The position numbers were made by a program, and so were the translations under genes. This document shows positions 54,879 to 63,399 of a stretch of 64,000 nt of DNA, in pieces. Below the pieces are notes generated by a model. The model was not told the DNA's origin, ran no database searches, and saw only the letters and a program-made list of their open reading frames with translations. The stretch is from positions 1-64,000 of the forward strand of contig NZ_LAHA01000028.1 in NCBI RefSeq assembly GCF_002608075.1, read 5' to 3'. The DNA is from Nostoc linckia z4 (GTDB taxonomy: Bacteria; Cyanobacteriota; Cyanobacteriia; Cyanobacteriales; Nostocaceae). Positions within the stretch are counted from its first letter, which is position 1. The number at the start of each line of letters is the position of its first letter.

Positions 54879-56531
54879 CTATGACAACAGAGGAACAGTA
54901 GATTTTTCTAAAGTTGCCACTAATCTGACGCGAAATTCTTCTTCAAACACTCCTTTTTTGTAATCTAAACTCCAGAGTTCCAAGGCACAATCATCATTCA
55001 ATTGAGATGGGAAAATCAAGAGATTGACTTGCCGAAATTGGGGATAATATTCACATTCTACGTGAGCGATCGCGCCAATTTGTCGTCTATCTAATGCCAC
55101 AGCTAACCTTAAGATGGCACTCAATTGGCTGACTATTTGTCGCCGATCTTTAGTCAGCAAACTCTGATAATTTTCATGTTTTTTCTTGGGGGGCGATTTG
55201 CGATGATAACGCGCTAAATTGGCAATGATTTCAATCTCAGTTTCTGTATAACCGAGTAATTCACCATTGCGAATGAGATAGTAGGAGTGCTTGTGGTGAG
55301 AGGAATGGCTGATGTAATGACCGCAGTTGTGTAATATTGCAGCTGCCCAAAGTAATTGTCGCTCATCCGCTCCCCAATGGTGTAAAGTACCTTGCATTTG
55401 ATCGAATAAACTTTGGGCAAATTTAGCAACGCGATCGCTATGTTCTAAATTAATGTGGTACTTGTTAGCAAGCTTGAGAACATTGCGTTCCCGAACTGAA
55501 CTTTGGTAGCGCAATTTATCTTCAATTAAACCGTGAGAAAGCATCCAGTCCACAATTACGCCTTCCCTCAAAGAACGTTCGCAGACTGTCACCGAATCAA
55601 TATCCAAAAGGGTCATGGCTTCCTGTAAAATTACTGCCCCAGCAAGTATTACTTCTGACCGTTTTTCTGGCATTCCTGGGATAGTAGCCCTTTCGGCATT
55701 ACTTAATTTCCGCAACCGATTTACCAACTCCCGTAAGTCTTTAAGAGTGAATTGGTAGCCATTGAGAGTTGAGGGAATAGCACCAGACTTTTCCCGTGCA
55801 TGAACCATCGCCAGAGTTTCAATGGTGCCAGCTGTACCCACCAAACGCACAGATTCTCCCAACTCCAGATTTGCTTGTACTTCTTCTACAGAACGTTCCA
55901 ACATTCCCCGTGCGTAAGCTTGGAGATATTGAAATTCAGCGTTGCTAATGGGATCGGTGGTAATTAACTCGCCAGTCAGTCGCACTGCACCCACTTTGGT
56001 ACTAGTGAGGGTACGGGGTTCGTGACTGTCCCCTAAAATTAACTCAGTGGAACCGCCACCAATATCAATAATTATGTGGGGTTGGTTGTGAAATTCCATC
56101 CCCGACAATACACCAAGGTAAATTCGTCGCGCTTCTTCTTGACCAGAAATCAAGTCAACGCTTAAACCCAACTCTGCTTCTATAGCGTGCAAGAAATCTT
56201 TACCATTGGGGGCTTCGCGCACAGCACTAGTGGCCACAGCAATGATTGTTTCGGCATTCATTGTTTTAGCAACTTCTTGGAAGCGTCCTAAAGCAGCGAT
56301 AGCTTTTCTAACGATCTCCGGTTTAAGTTCCCCTGTGGCAAGATTGCGATCGCCTAATCTGACGGTTTCCTTTTCTCTGGCAATAATGCTGAAAGCCGGT
56401 AGTGTGGGATCGATTCTTACCACTACCATGTGTAGAGAATTTGTCCCCAAGTCTATGGCAGCAATAATCGGGTGTTGGTCAACTGGTTGAGTTGGAACAC
56501 TCTCCCAGCTAGCCGAAACTAAATTCTGCAT
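54879..56531 (-). CDS. ppx: Exopolyphosphatase, Ppx/GppA family
   Basis: 550 residues. The ASKHA-type ATPase fold begins AAIDLGTNSLHMVVVRI (about 24-40), with the phosphate loops AVATSAVREAPNG and IDIGGGSTELILGD, followed by NAERATIPGMPEKRSEVILAG. The C-terminal half (about 340-500) is an HD-type helical domain with HNCGHYISHSSHHKHSYYLIRN. This is the two-domain form that degrades polyphosphate and may also hydrolyse pppGpp. Length is normal. Leftward, monocistronic. Confidence 0.94.
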   Translation of the reverse strand: MQNLVSASWESVPTQPVDQHPIIAAIDLGTNSLHMVVVRIDPTLPAFSIIAREKETVRLGDRNLATGELKPEIVRKAIAALGRFQEVAKTMNAETIIAVATSAVREAPNGKDFLHAIEAELGLSVDLISGQEEARRIYLGVLSGMEFHNQPHIIIDIGGGSTELILGDSHEPRTLTSTKVGAVRLTGELITTDPISNAEFQYLQAYARGMLERSVEEVQANLELGESVRLVGTAGTIETLAMVHAREKSGAIPSTLNGYQFTLKDLRELVNRLRKLSNAERATIPGMPEKRSEVILAGAVILQEAMTLLDIDSVTVCERSLREGVIVDWMLSHGLIEDKLRYQSSVRERNVLKLANKYHINLEHSDRVAKFAQSLFDQMQGTLHHWGADERQLLWAAAILHNCGHYISHSSHHKHSYYLIRNGELLGYTETEIEIIANLARYHRKSPPKKKHENYQSLLTKDRRQIVSQLSAILRLAVALDRRQIGAIAHVECEYYPQFRQVNLLIFPSQLNDDCALELWSLDYKKGVFEEEFRVRLVATLEKSTVPLLS

Positions 56532-56819
56532 CTAGTTTTCTCTCTGTATTAATGATGGCAAACGGTGGCATGTCGGGGTAGCTTGCACTGGTATTTATTA
56601 CAACACACTTGCTCAAATTCAGTTCCGAGTTTGGAGTAAACAAGTGAAATTACTCACTCAGCAATGAATTACTCAGTTTGGTCAAGATAAACTGAGCTAA
56701 GTATATTCACCCTACTGGTTACAATTTCAGTGACTACTTAAAGGACTTTAAAGTTGCCACTTCTAGTTATGTTTTTACAAATAACAAATAACGTTATTCT
56801 ATAGATGTAAAGATGTATG

Positions 56820-56966
56820 AATTAGGGCATTGGGGATGGGGCATTGGGCAAGCAGGAAGTGTGGGAGGGGTGGGAGGTGTGGGAGGATAAGGAAGAAATC
56901 TTTCCCCCCACACTTCCCTATCCCCCCATCCCCCCATCTCCCCATGCCCCACGCCCCACGCCCAAT
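56820..56966. repeat. Hairpin-type repeat directly upstream of the prenyltransferase
   Basis: gcattggggatggggcattgggc and gtgtgggaggggtgggagg on the left are mirrored by cccccacacttccctatcccc and catgccccacgccccacgccc on the right. It ends 4 bp before ATG 56971, so the transcript leader could fold strongly and affect translation. Confidence 0.6.
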
Positions 56967-56970
56967 AGTT

Positions 56971-57852
56971 ATGTTAACGACACCACAAAGCAACGAAAAC
57001 CCTGTTTGGCTTGTAATTATCCGCCTTTTGCGCTGGCATAAACCTGAAGGACGATTAATACTGATGATTCCTGCCCTGTGGGCTGTATTTTTGGCAGCTG
57101 CGGGGAAACCGCCTTTACCTTTGGTTGGGGTAATTGTATTGGGTACTCTAGCCACAAGTGCGGCTGGGTGTGTTGTCAATGATTTGTGGGATAGAGATAT
57201 CGATCCAGAAGTGGAAAGAACACGCGATCGCCCCCTAGCTTCCCGTGCATTATCAGTGAAAGTTGGGATTGTTGTTGCTATTGTGGCGATGGCTTGTGCA
57301 GGAGTTCTAGCTTTTTATCTTAACCCCTTGAGTTTTTGGCTATCTGTAGCAGCAGTGCCAGTAATTCTACTTTATCCAGGGGCAAAGCGAGTGTTTCCCG
57401 TACCTCAACTAATACTTTCCATCGCCTGGGGTTTTGCGGTGTTAATTAGCTGGAGTGCGGTAACCCACAATATCTCCCAGCCAACTTGGTTACTTTGGGG
57501 CGCAACTGTATTGTGGACATTGGGATTTGATACAGTTTATGCCATGAGCGATAGAGAAGACGATCGCCGCATTGGTGTTAATTCTAGCGCTCTATTTTTT
57601 GGCGATTATGCCCCTTTGGCTATTGGAGTTTTCTTTGCGGGCACAATCTTGTTATTAGCTTGGTTAGGCTTAGTCATCAACCTCCACCTACCTTTCTGGA
57701 TTACTCTCGCCCTAGCCACCATCGGCTGGATTTGGCAATGTCTTCGATTAAGAGACCAAAACTTACCTAACTCTGCTTATGGTGAGATGTTCCGACAAAA
57801 CGTGTGGATTGGTTTTATCTTACTTGCTGGCATGGTAATTGGCTGTTTATGA
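56971..57852 (+). CDS. ubiA: 4-hydroxybenzoate polyprenyltransferase (UbiA family)
   Basis: 293 residues, about eight to nine membrane helices. The two prenyl-diphosphate/Mg sites are NDLWDRDIDPEVERTRDRPLASR (about 70-92) and YAMSDREDDRRIG (about 188-200). In cyanobacteria this enzyme attaches the solanesyl chain to 4-hydroxybenzoate in plastoquinone synthesis. ATG 56971; upstream in-frame codons translate only repeat DNA. The gene follows a divergent phosphatase gene after a repeat-rich gap. Confidence 0.9.
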   Translation: MLTTPQSNENPVWLVIIRLLRWHKPEGRLILMIPALWAVFLAAAGKPPLPLVGVIVLGTLATSAAGCVVNDLWDRDIDPEVERTRDRPLASRALSVKVGIVVAIVAMACAGVLAFYLNPLSFWLSVAAVPVILLYPGAKRVFPVPQLILSIAWGFAVLISWSAVTHNISQPTWLLWGATVLWTLGFDTVYAMSDREDDRRIGVNSSALFFGDYAPLAIGVFFAGTILLLAWLGLVINLHLPFWITLALATIGWIWQCLRLRDQNLPNSAYGEMFRQNVWIGFILLAGMVIGCL

Positions 57853-57903
57853 AGAATACATAATACAGAATTCAGCAATTTTTCATAAAAAACCTATGTA
57901 AAA

Positions 57904-57960
57904 AAGGGTGTAGGGGTTAATATGTCAAGAAAACTAATTTCAACGACACCCCACACCCTT
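57904..57960. terminator. Bidirectional hairpin between convergent genes
   Basis: aagggtgtaggggtt (57904-57918) and gacaccccacaccctt (57945-57960) can pair imperfectly, between the prenyltransferase and the leftward small gene. An STRR tract follows (57968-57983). Confidence 0.5.
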
Positions 57961-57989
57961 CCTATTTACCGTCAACCGTCAACAGCTTA

Positions 57990-58406
57990 CTACTCAACAT
58001 TAGACATGAGAAGCTTTGAAATCTCCGCATGTGCTAGCACAGCAGCAGGTTCGCGCTGGAGGGCGTTATAATACTTTCTTTCAAAAGTATTGCCTGTCTC
58101 TAAAGGCACAATTAAATTGCGGATATCAGCAGTCAAATTTTGCAAATAATCCAGGGGTATTGGTTCATCTGCTGTCAGCATTTCATCAATTTGCACAACA
58201 ATCTCAGAAATTCGATGTAACCAAGCAAATTGTTCGTGACCGATGACTAGTTGCAGAAGTTGTGTATTTGATACCCGTCCACTAACCTGTTCGTAGGCGA
58301 TGCGTTCTGTCTCCAGCAACATTTTGTGAAGGTACAATAACTTGTTTCGCAAATCGCGCAGGTATTGATGTTGACGGATTCTTTGTAGAAGTGTGTTGGA
58401 AGTCAA
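57990..58406 (-). CDS. Conserved cyanobacterial hypothetical protein
   Basis: 138 residues, all-helical by appearance: LRDLRNKLLYLHKMLLETERIAYEQVSGRVSNTQLLQLVIGHEQFAWLHRISEIVVQIDEML, and C-terminal EPAAVLAHAEISKLL. It looks like a small cyanobacterial family without known function. The start is TTG 58406, supported by gagagga about 8 nt upstream on the reverse strand. An internal ATG at residue 29 is the only other choice and would cut the first helix. Confidence 0.65.
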   Translation of the reverse strand: MTSNTLLQRIRQHQYLRDLRNKLLYLHKMLLETERIAYEQVSGRVSNTQLLQLVIGHEQFAWLHRISEIVVQIDEMLTADEPIPLDYLQNLTADIRNLIVPLETGNTFERKYYNALQREPAAVLAHAEISKLLMSNVE

Positions 58407-58860
58407 TGTAACATCCTCTCGTAACGACAGTCTTTAATAGCTTGAATAATTTCTGCTTTGGTATTTATAGCAAGGGACTGGTGACTGGGTAAAAAGTCCT
58501 TGTTTGGAAAAGTTGAGAGTGGCGGCTTTTGCCATTCTGATTTTTTGGTTTGTGTCTAAGTTCGATCGTCTGTTGATGTCCTGACCACCAAGGCTTGCGC
58601 TATGTCAACTAAAGTTCATCCATAGCAGGTAACAAGCAATAGATTGGAAAATCTGTTGATGTTAGGGTTTTAGCATTAGTTTATGCCCTAAATTAGGCTG
58701 CAACTGCTTTGTCGATTTTTTTACTAGGACGCACTATAGTTAACACATCTTTTTATAGCGGTCATTTCTCATATTTGATTAATCATATATTAGCATAAAA
58801 ATATAGCAAGTATATAGACAGAACTATCGAGTCAACAGTAATTATGGAAAAATCGTTTTC
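58407..58860. other. Divergent intergenic region upstream of the PadR gene
   Basis: 454 bp without a gene. It must hold the promoter of the PadR/oxygenase operon and probably a PadR operator, but no clear palindrome of the PadR type was recognised by eye. Confidence 0.5.
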
Positions 58861-59427
58861 ATGTCCCTAGCACATACAATTCTGGGTCTTCTTCAGCAGC
58901 AAGCAATGACGGGCTATGACCTGAAAACAAGCTGCTTCGACCAATGCATCGGTCATTTGTGGCCAGCAGACCAAGCACAAATTTACAGAACCCTGGAAAA
59001 GCTAGTTGAACAAGGCTGTATTACCTGTACCATTGAGATTCAACACGATCGCCCTAATCGCAAAGTCTACACCATCACCGAATCAGGGAAAGCTGAATTA
59101 GTCAGATGGCTTGGCACTCACCAACCCTTAGCGATTTTACGCGAACCATTGCTGGTTCAGTTACACTTTGCGGATTTATTGCCTAATGAAATGATTATTC
59201 ATCTATTAGAGCAGCAATTAGCTGCTCGCAATGAAAAGCTTGCCAAATGTGAAAATATCGATTTACCAGTACTGGGTGATGAGTCTGCTAGCCGTGAAGA
59301 AGTAATGCAAAGGCTGGTGCTGGAGTTGGTGATTCGTAGAGAACAGACTTATATTGATTGGCTGAAGACAGCAATCAAAGTCATTAGTCAGCAAGATCCA
59401 CATCATTCACAATATCAAATTTTCTAA
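58861..59427 (+). CDS. PadR family transcriptional regulator
   Basis: 188 residues. Winged-helix domain (about 1-85): MSLAHTILGLLQQQAMTGYDLKTSC and IYRTLEKLVEQGCITCTIEIQHDRPNRKVYTITESGKAEL. A C-terminal coiled-coil dimerisation region (VirR type, about 100-180: LLEQQLAARNEKLAKC). Such regulators usually repress a neighbouring gene and respond to a small molecule. It is 18 bp upstream of the carotenoid oxygenase gene on the same strand, so it probably controls it and itself. Confidence 0.92.
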   Translation: MSLAHTILGLLQQQAMTGYDLKTSCFDQCIGHLWPADQAQIYRTLEKLVEQGCITCTIEIQHDRPNRKVYTITESGKAELVRWLGTHQPLAILREPLLVQLHFADLLPNEMIIHLLEQQLAARNEKLAKCENIDLPVLGDESASREEVMQRLVLELVIRREQTYIDWLKTAIKVISQQDPHHSQYQIF

Positions 59428-59445
59428 CTCTCATCAATCAAAAGA

Positions 59446-60828
59446 ATGACAACAATAGCAGTTAATCCCTATCTCGATGGCAATTTTGCCCCAATCCGCG
59501 AAGAAATCATCGCTGACAAATTGTCAGTTATTGGCGAACTACCCCCTGAATTATCCGGGATGTTTGTCCGCAATGGCCCTAACCCGCAATGGTCGCCAAT
59601 CGGTCAATATCACTGGTTTGATGGAGATGGCATGTTACATGGCCTACAAATTAGCAACGGCATAGCAACTTATACTAATCGCTACATCCAAACAAGAGGA
59701 TGGAAAATAGAAAAAGAAGCGGGTAAGGCTATCTGGACTGGGTTATTAGAACCACCACAAATGGATAATCCCTATGGCCCCCGTAAAAATACAGCTAACA
59801 CCGCCTTAGTGTGGCACGCCGGACAAATGTTGGCACTGAATGAAGGGGGTAGTCCTCACGCCATCAAGCTTCCCGAATTAGAAACCATTGGCGAATACAC
59901 TTATGACGGCAAACTAATTTCCCGCTTTACTGCCCATCCGAAAGTAGACCCAGTGACGGGCGAAATGATCTTCTTTGGCTACTCTCTGTTTCCAGCACCA
60001 TACCTGCAATATAGTGTAGTTTCCGCAGCAGGGGAACTGCTATGGACAGTGCCAATCGATCTGCCCATAGGGGTGATGATGCACGACTTCGCCATTACAG
60101 AAAATTACACGATTTTCATGGATTTGCCCATGACTTTCAACCCAGAGCGATCGCAACGTGGAGAACCAGCATTTATGTTTGAGAGCGATCGCCCCAGTCG
60201 TTTTGGCATCATACCACGTCACGGTGACAACAGTAATATCCGCTGGTTTGAAAGTCCTGCTTGCTACGTCTTCCATACCCTCAACGCCTACGAAGACAAA
60301 GACGAAGTAGTGCTGATTGCTTGCCGTATGAGTTCCACCACAGTCTTGATTACTGATGATTCCCAACAAGACCCAGAAGCAAACATTCCTCGCCTGTATC
60401 GCTGGCGATTTAACCTCAGCACCGGCACAGTGCGCGAAGAAATGTTAGATGACGTAGCCTCAGAATTTCCCCGCGTCAACGAAAACCTGTTGGGGCGACA
60501 AACCCGGTATGGCTACACTAACAAAATGGCTAACAGTCCTTTACCTTTATTTGAAGGTATCATCAAATACGACCTCAGCAGCGGCAAGTCCCAAATTCAC
60601 CAATACGGAAAAGGACGCTACGGCGGTGAAGCCGTGTTTGCACCCCGCCCAGGTGCAAGCGCTGAGGATGATGGCTGGCTGGTGACTTTCCTCCACGATG
60701 AAAATTCAAATACTTCAGAATTCCTAGTGCTGAACGCCCAAGATATAACTGCTGAACCTGTAGCGCGGGCGATCATTCCCCAGCGCGTACCCTATGGATT
60801 TCATGGTACTTGGGTTCCACAGCAATAA
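59446..60828 (+). CDS. Carotenoid cleavage oxygenase (RPE65 family)
   Basis: 460 residues, seven-bladed beta-propeller enzyme with Fe(II). The four histidine ligands are visible: H164 (TAHPK), H213 (MMHDFAIT), H277 (VFHTLNAYED) and H453 (GFHGTWV). The motif FVRNGPNPQW and HWFDGDGMLHG near the start are diagnostic. It cleaves carotenoids or apocarotenoids with O2 to aldehydes; substrate preference cannot be judged. ATG 59446. Paired with a PadR regulator. Confidence 0.93.
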   Translation: MTTIAVNPYLDGNFAPIREEIIADKLSVIGELPPELSGMFVRNGPNPQWSPIGQYHWFDGDGMLHGLQISNGIATYTNRYIQTRGWKIEKEAGKAIWTGLLEPPQMDNPYGPRKNTANTALVWHAGQMLALNEGGSPHAIKLPELETIGEYTYDGKLISRFTAHPKVDPVTGEMIFFGYSLFPAPYLQYSVVSAAGELLWTVPIDLPIGVMMHDFAITENYTIFMDLPMTFNPERSQRGEPAFMFESDRPSRFGIIPRHGDNSNIRWFESPACYVFHTLNAYEDKDEVVLIACRMSSTTVLITDDSQQDPEANIPRLYRWRFNLSTGTVREEMLDDVASEFPRVNENLLGRQTRYGYTNKMANSPLPLFEGIIKYDLSSGKSQIHQYGKGRYGGEAVFAPRPGASAEDDGWLVTFLHDENSNTSEFLVLNAQDITAEPVARAIIPQRVPYGFHGTWVPQQ

Positions 60829-60837
60829 GTGTTTAGG

Positions 60838-60930
60838 GAATTCCAAAAAATCAATTATTCGGGTTGCGTTGAGTGTTGACTGTTGACAGTTAACACTCTT
60901 TCGTGGAATATTTTTTTACTTGGAAGCCCC
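60838..60930. repeat. Intergenic repeat with STRR core and ggaa ends
   Basis: gggaattccaaaaaat (60836-60851) and atttttttacttggaagcccc flank an STRR core (gttgagtgttgactgttgacagttaacac). A related copy is at 62450-62560. May form a hairpin after the oxygenase gene. Confidence 0.5.
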
Positions 60931-60937
60931 TCATATC

Positions 60938-61286
60938 ATGAATGATAAAGCAAAAGCTTCTTTTGAAAAAGTCAAAGTTTATTTGAGTTGCAAAAAACAC
61001 CACAATGAGAAAGCAAAACCTACTTTTGCTTGCGGAAAACACCAAAATGAGAAAGTAAAACCTGCTTTTGCTTGCGGAAAACACCAAAATGAGAAAGCAA
61101 ACTGGGGTTTGAGAAAGTAAAACTTACTTTTGCTTGCGGAAAACACCAAAATGAGAAAGCAAACTGGGTTTTGAAAAAGTAAAACCCGCTTTTGCTTGCG
61201 GAAAACACTAAAATGAGAAAGTAAAAGCTTGTTTTGAGAAAGTAAAACCTGCTTTAGAGAAAGCAATTAGAGCTTTTGCTGATTGA
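60938..61286 (+). pseudogene. Repeat-protein gene disrupted by two 1-nt deletions and one stop
   Basis: Units of 42 nt (aaagcaaaacctacttttgc and related, encoding KAKPTFACGKHQNE) and 21-nt half-units (KVKACFE) follow each other: 42, 42, 20, 42, 20, 42, 21, 21. The two 20-nt units each lack one base and shift the frame, and one unit has TAA for CAA (at about 61209). The open part ATG 60938-61120 gives 60 residues starting MNDKAKASFEKVK. Adding the two bases gives 117 codons up to TGA 61286, counting the in-frame TAA. The restored protein would be a Lys/Cys/His-rich 7/14-residue repeat. It may be a phase-variable or decayed gene. Confidence 0.6.
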
Positions 61287-61821
61287 ATTTCTTGAAAATA
61301 TCAAGTTTAGATAAAATTCTTGAAAAAATTACCGATAAATACTGATTATTTTTTATCAAAGTAATTAATAAGTATAAATTTATACATAAAATTATAATAA
61401 GAAAGACCCCACCAATAGTGAAATAATTTGGCGCAATTGGGCAAATGTTAGTTTCTTAGTCTATTTGCGATCGCACTTTTGCATCTCCATCGTCGTTGGT
61501 GTTGCAGCTACGCCATTGGTGTCAACTTGAGCTTAAACGCATGTCACACAGACGTTTTACCCCACCCCTCAATCCCAGGGGAGGTTTTGCGTTAGCAAAG
61601 CCGGGGTGGGTTGACTCCGAATTAGTTAGTAATTGAGTAAGTTTGCTCTAACGTCATTACAAGGGTTTTACGTTAAGTTGACACCAATGCAGCTACGCCC
61701 GTCCCACACATCGCTGGACTGATTAAAACCTTAAAATCGGCTAATTCCAACATCTAGTCCAGGTTAAAATTAGATATGCATATTGTATTTATAAAAAAGC
61801 TACTACAAAAATTAAAAGCTT
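61287..61821. other. Intergenic region containing a MITE-like element
   Basis: 535 bp between the repeat gene and the toxin-antitoxin pair. The left 220 bp are AT-rich without recognised elements; the middle contains the MITE-like element 61514-61689; the rest carries the promoter of the antitoxin gene. Confidence 0.5.
61514..61689. mobile_element. 176-bp MITE-like element with 15-bp inverted ends and 9-bp target duplication
   Basis: cattggtgtcaactt (61514-61528) is exactly inverted at 61675-61689. The 9-bp word cagctacgc lies directly outside both ends (61505-61513 and 61690-61698). The core has ccccacccctcaatcc and ccggggtggg arms, similar in type to the element at 51190. No coding capacity, so non-autonomous. 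Confidence 0.75.
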
Positions 61822-62169
61822 ATGACTGCAAGTAATATTAGGCAGCAAATTTTAGAGCAGCTTAAAACTTTACCTGGAGAAGAGGTGAAAACTCTCGTGT
61901 TAACATGGCTCACTGGTTCATCCACTTCTTTAGAAGATTTTGAGAGGTTACTAACAAATCAACTTACTCAAACTACAGAAAAATCATTTGAGTCCGGTGA
62001 GATAGACGCAGCATTAAATTTTCAACCTCTTACTGAAGCTCAAATGGTTCAGCAAAGCCAATCTGCTCTCGAAGCATACCGTCGCACAGGCTCAGGAGTA
62101 GCCCACGACCGTGTACGCGAATGGGCAGACAGTTTAGGAACAGATCGAGAACGTCCATGTCCCAGATAG
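61822..62169 (+). CDS. Type II antitoxin of the RelE/ParE pair
   Basis: 115 residues, mostly helical and acidic. N-terminal TASNIRQQILEQLKTLPGEEVKTLVLTWL, middle FERLLTNQLTQTTEKSFESGE, and the end GVAHDRVREWADSLGTDRERPCP, a pattern I know from cyanobacterial antitoxins preceding RelE/ParE toxins. The stop overlaps the toxin start by 13 bp. The DNA-binding domain type is not clear. ATG 61822. Confidence 0.75.
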   Translation: MTASNIRQQILEQLKTLPGEEVKTLVLTWLTGSSTSLEDFERLLTNQLTQTTEKSFESGEIDAALNFQPLTEAQMVQQSQSALEAYRRTGSGVAHDRVREWADSLGTDRERPCPR

Positions 62170-62447
62170 TTTGGACAGAAATTGCAATTGAGGACTTAAA
62201 TCGTCATTACGATTTTGTAAAACTGAATAATCCGGATGCAGCAGCACGCGCAGTACAAGCAATTGTTTCTTCAGGCGAAAGTCTAGAGCAGAATCCTCGT
62301 CGAGGTGCGATCGTAGATGAAATAGCAGGCTTACGAAAACTTTTGGTTTCTTTTGGTAAGTACGGCTTTATAATTCACTACGTTATTCTTGAGGATGATA
62401 TTGTTATTCTACGCGTCTATCACGGGCGAGAGAATCGACCTCGTTAG
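62157..62447 (+). CDS. RelE/ParE family toxin
   Basis: 96 residues. IVWTEIAIEDLNRHYDFVKLNNPDAAARAVQAIVSSGESLEQNPRRGAIVDEIAGLRKLLVSFGKYGFIIHYVILEDDIVILRVYHGRENR follows the ParE/RelE plasmid-stabilisation pattern (WTxxAxxDL start, LRKLxVxFGKYGFIxHY, VILRVxHGREN). It probably inhibits gyrase or cleaves mRNA. Starts at ATG 62157 within the antitoxin gene. Confidence 0.87.
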   Translation: MSQIVWTEIAIEDLNRHYDFVKLNNPDAAARAVQAIVSSGESLEQNPRRGAIVDEIAGLRKLLVSFGKYGFIIHYVILEDDIVILRVYHGRENRPR

Positions 62448-62449
62448 GC

Positions 62450-62560
62450 AACTCCAGAAAATAAATTATTGCGCTTGGGGTCGTGTTGACAGTCAACCGT
62501 GAACCGTCAACAGTTAACACTCTTCCCTGAAATATTTTTTTTACTCGGAAGTCCCGTAGC
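62450..62560. repeat. Intergenic repeat with STRR core (second copy)
   Basis: gcaactccagaaaataaa and tattttttttactcggaagtcccg enclose gttgacagtcaaccgtgaaccgtcaacagttaacac. Same layout as 60838-60930. It lies between the convergent toxin and photolyase-like genes and may terminate both. Confidence 0.5.
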
Positions 62561-62565
62561 TAAAT

Positions 62566-63399
62566 CTACCGCCAACTTTTGCTATTAGGTTGTTTGCTAA
62601 ATTTTCCTTTGGGAAAAAGTCGCTGTTCTAATTCTTCATAACTACCTTCAAAATCACAATGACCATAAAGCGGACATTTCTGACAATAAATGCCTTTGGT
62701 ATAACGTTCTAAATTTTCCCGATTAAAAAAATACGGTTTATGACTAAAGGTGCTAGCAACCCACTGCCAAGACATATTATTACTAGCAGGATCGCCATCT
62801 AAAAGATGTTGGAGAAACCATTTAGCTCCTGCTTGCCAACGAATGCGTCGCCAATGGACAATGTAAGCGGCTATCCACATCCGTGCATGATTATGTAAAT
62901 AGCCAGTTTCTCGTAAATCACGGCTGAAGCTGTCAATACAAACTCTACCTGTAGTTGCTTGTTTGATATCTGGCGGTAATTCCGGCGCATATTCAGCCAC
63001 GGTGTAACCAGTTTTATATTCTTCCTGGTCTTTCCAAATTCCATCCCCTAACTTTATATACAACCGTTGCCAATAATCGCGCCAGCCCAACTCGTTGATT
63101 AACTTAGTAGCATCATTTTGGTGCTGTACCCGGTCGAGGACAAAATCTCGAATTTCTCGCAAACTCAAAACGCCATAGCGGATGTAAGGCGAAAGTCGGG
63201 TGACTGCACCTGTGAAAAAATTACGTGTTTGTGCGTAGCGTACTGCGTCGATTTTTTGCAGTGCTTTTTGTGCTGTTTTGCGTCCTCCCACAGTTTCGCT
63301 GATGTGGTCATCCCGTTTTGTTGCACTTGGGAATTGTTCGGACAGGTAAGCTACCAACTCATCGCGGTTGGCAAATTCGCGTCGCATATCTTTAGACAT
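62566..63399 (-). CDS. Short photolyase-like FAD-binding protein with four cysteines
   Basis: 277 residues. It corresponds only to the C-terminal catalytic FAD domain of the photolyase/cryptochrome family; the antenna alpha/beta domain is absent. LSPYIRYGVLSLREI, INELGWRDYWQRLY, TGYLHNHARMWIAAYIVHWRRIRWQAGAKWFLQHLLDGDPASNNMSWQWVA are the FAD-binding segments. C158 lies in GRVCIDSF, and CQKCPLYGHC (C243, C246, C252, counted from TTG 63411) is near the C-terminus, which recalls the four-cysteine layout of Fe-S photolyases. ATG 63399 is chosen over TTG 63411. Activity is unknown; possibly blue-light or repair. Confidence 0.85.
   Translation of the reverse strand: MSKDMRREFANRDELVAYLSEQFPSATKRDDHISETVGGRKTAQKALQKIDAVRYAQTRNFFTGAVTRLSPYIRYGVLSLREIRDFVLDRVQHQNDATKLINELGWRDYWQRLYIKLGDGIWKDQEEYKTGYTVAEYAPELPPDIKQATTGRVCIDSFSRDLRETGYLHNHARMWIAAYIVHWRRIRWQAGAKWFLQHLLDGDPASNNMSWQWVASTFSHKPYFFNRENLERYTKGIYCQKCPLYGHCDFEGSYEELEQRLFPKGKFSKQPNSKSWR

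Noticed and set aside
56830..56970. N-terminal extension of the prenyltransferase
   Set aside because: The extension would be translated from a G/C-rich repeat; ATG 56971 gives the normal family start.
60979..61266. 95-codon reverse-strand frame through the repeat array, Phe/Cys-rich
   Set aside because: It arises from the repeat units being open in several frames; there is no ribosome site, and the forward strand has a better start and charged coding-like composition.
60950..61285. Possible CRISPR array
   Set aside because: The units are contiguous 42/21-nt repeats without unique spacers, and no cas gene is near.
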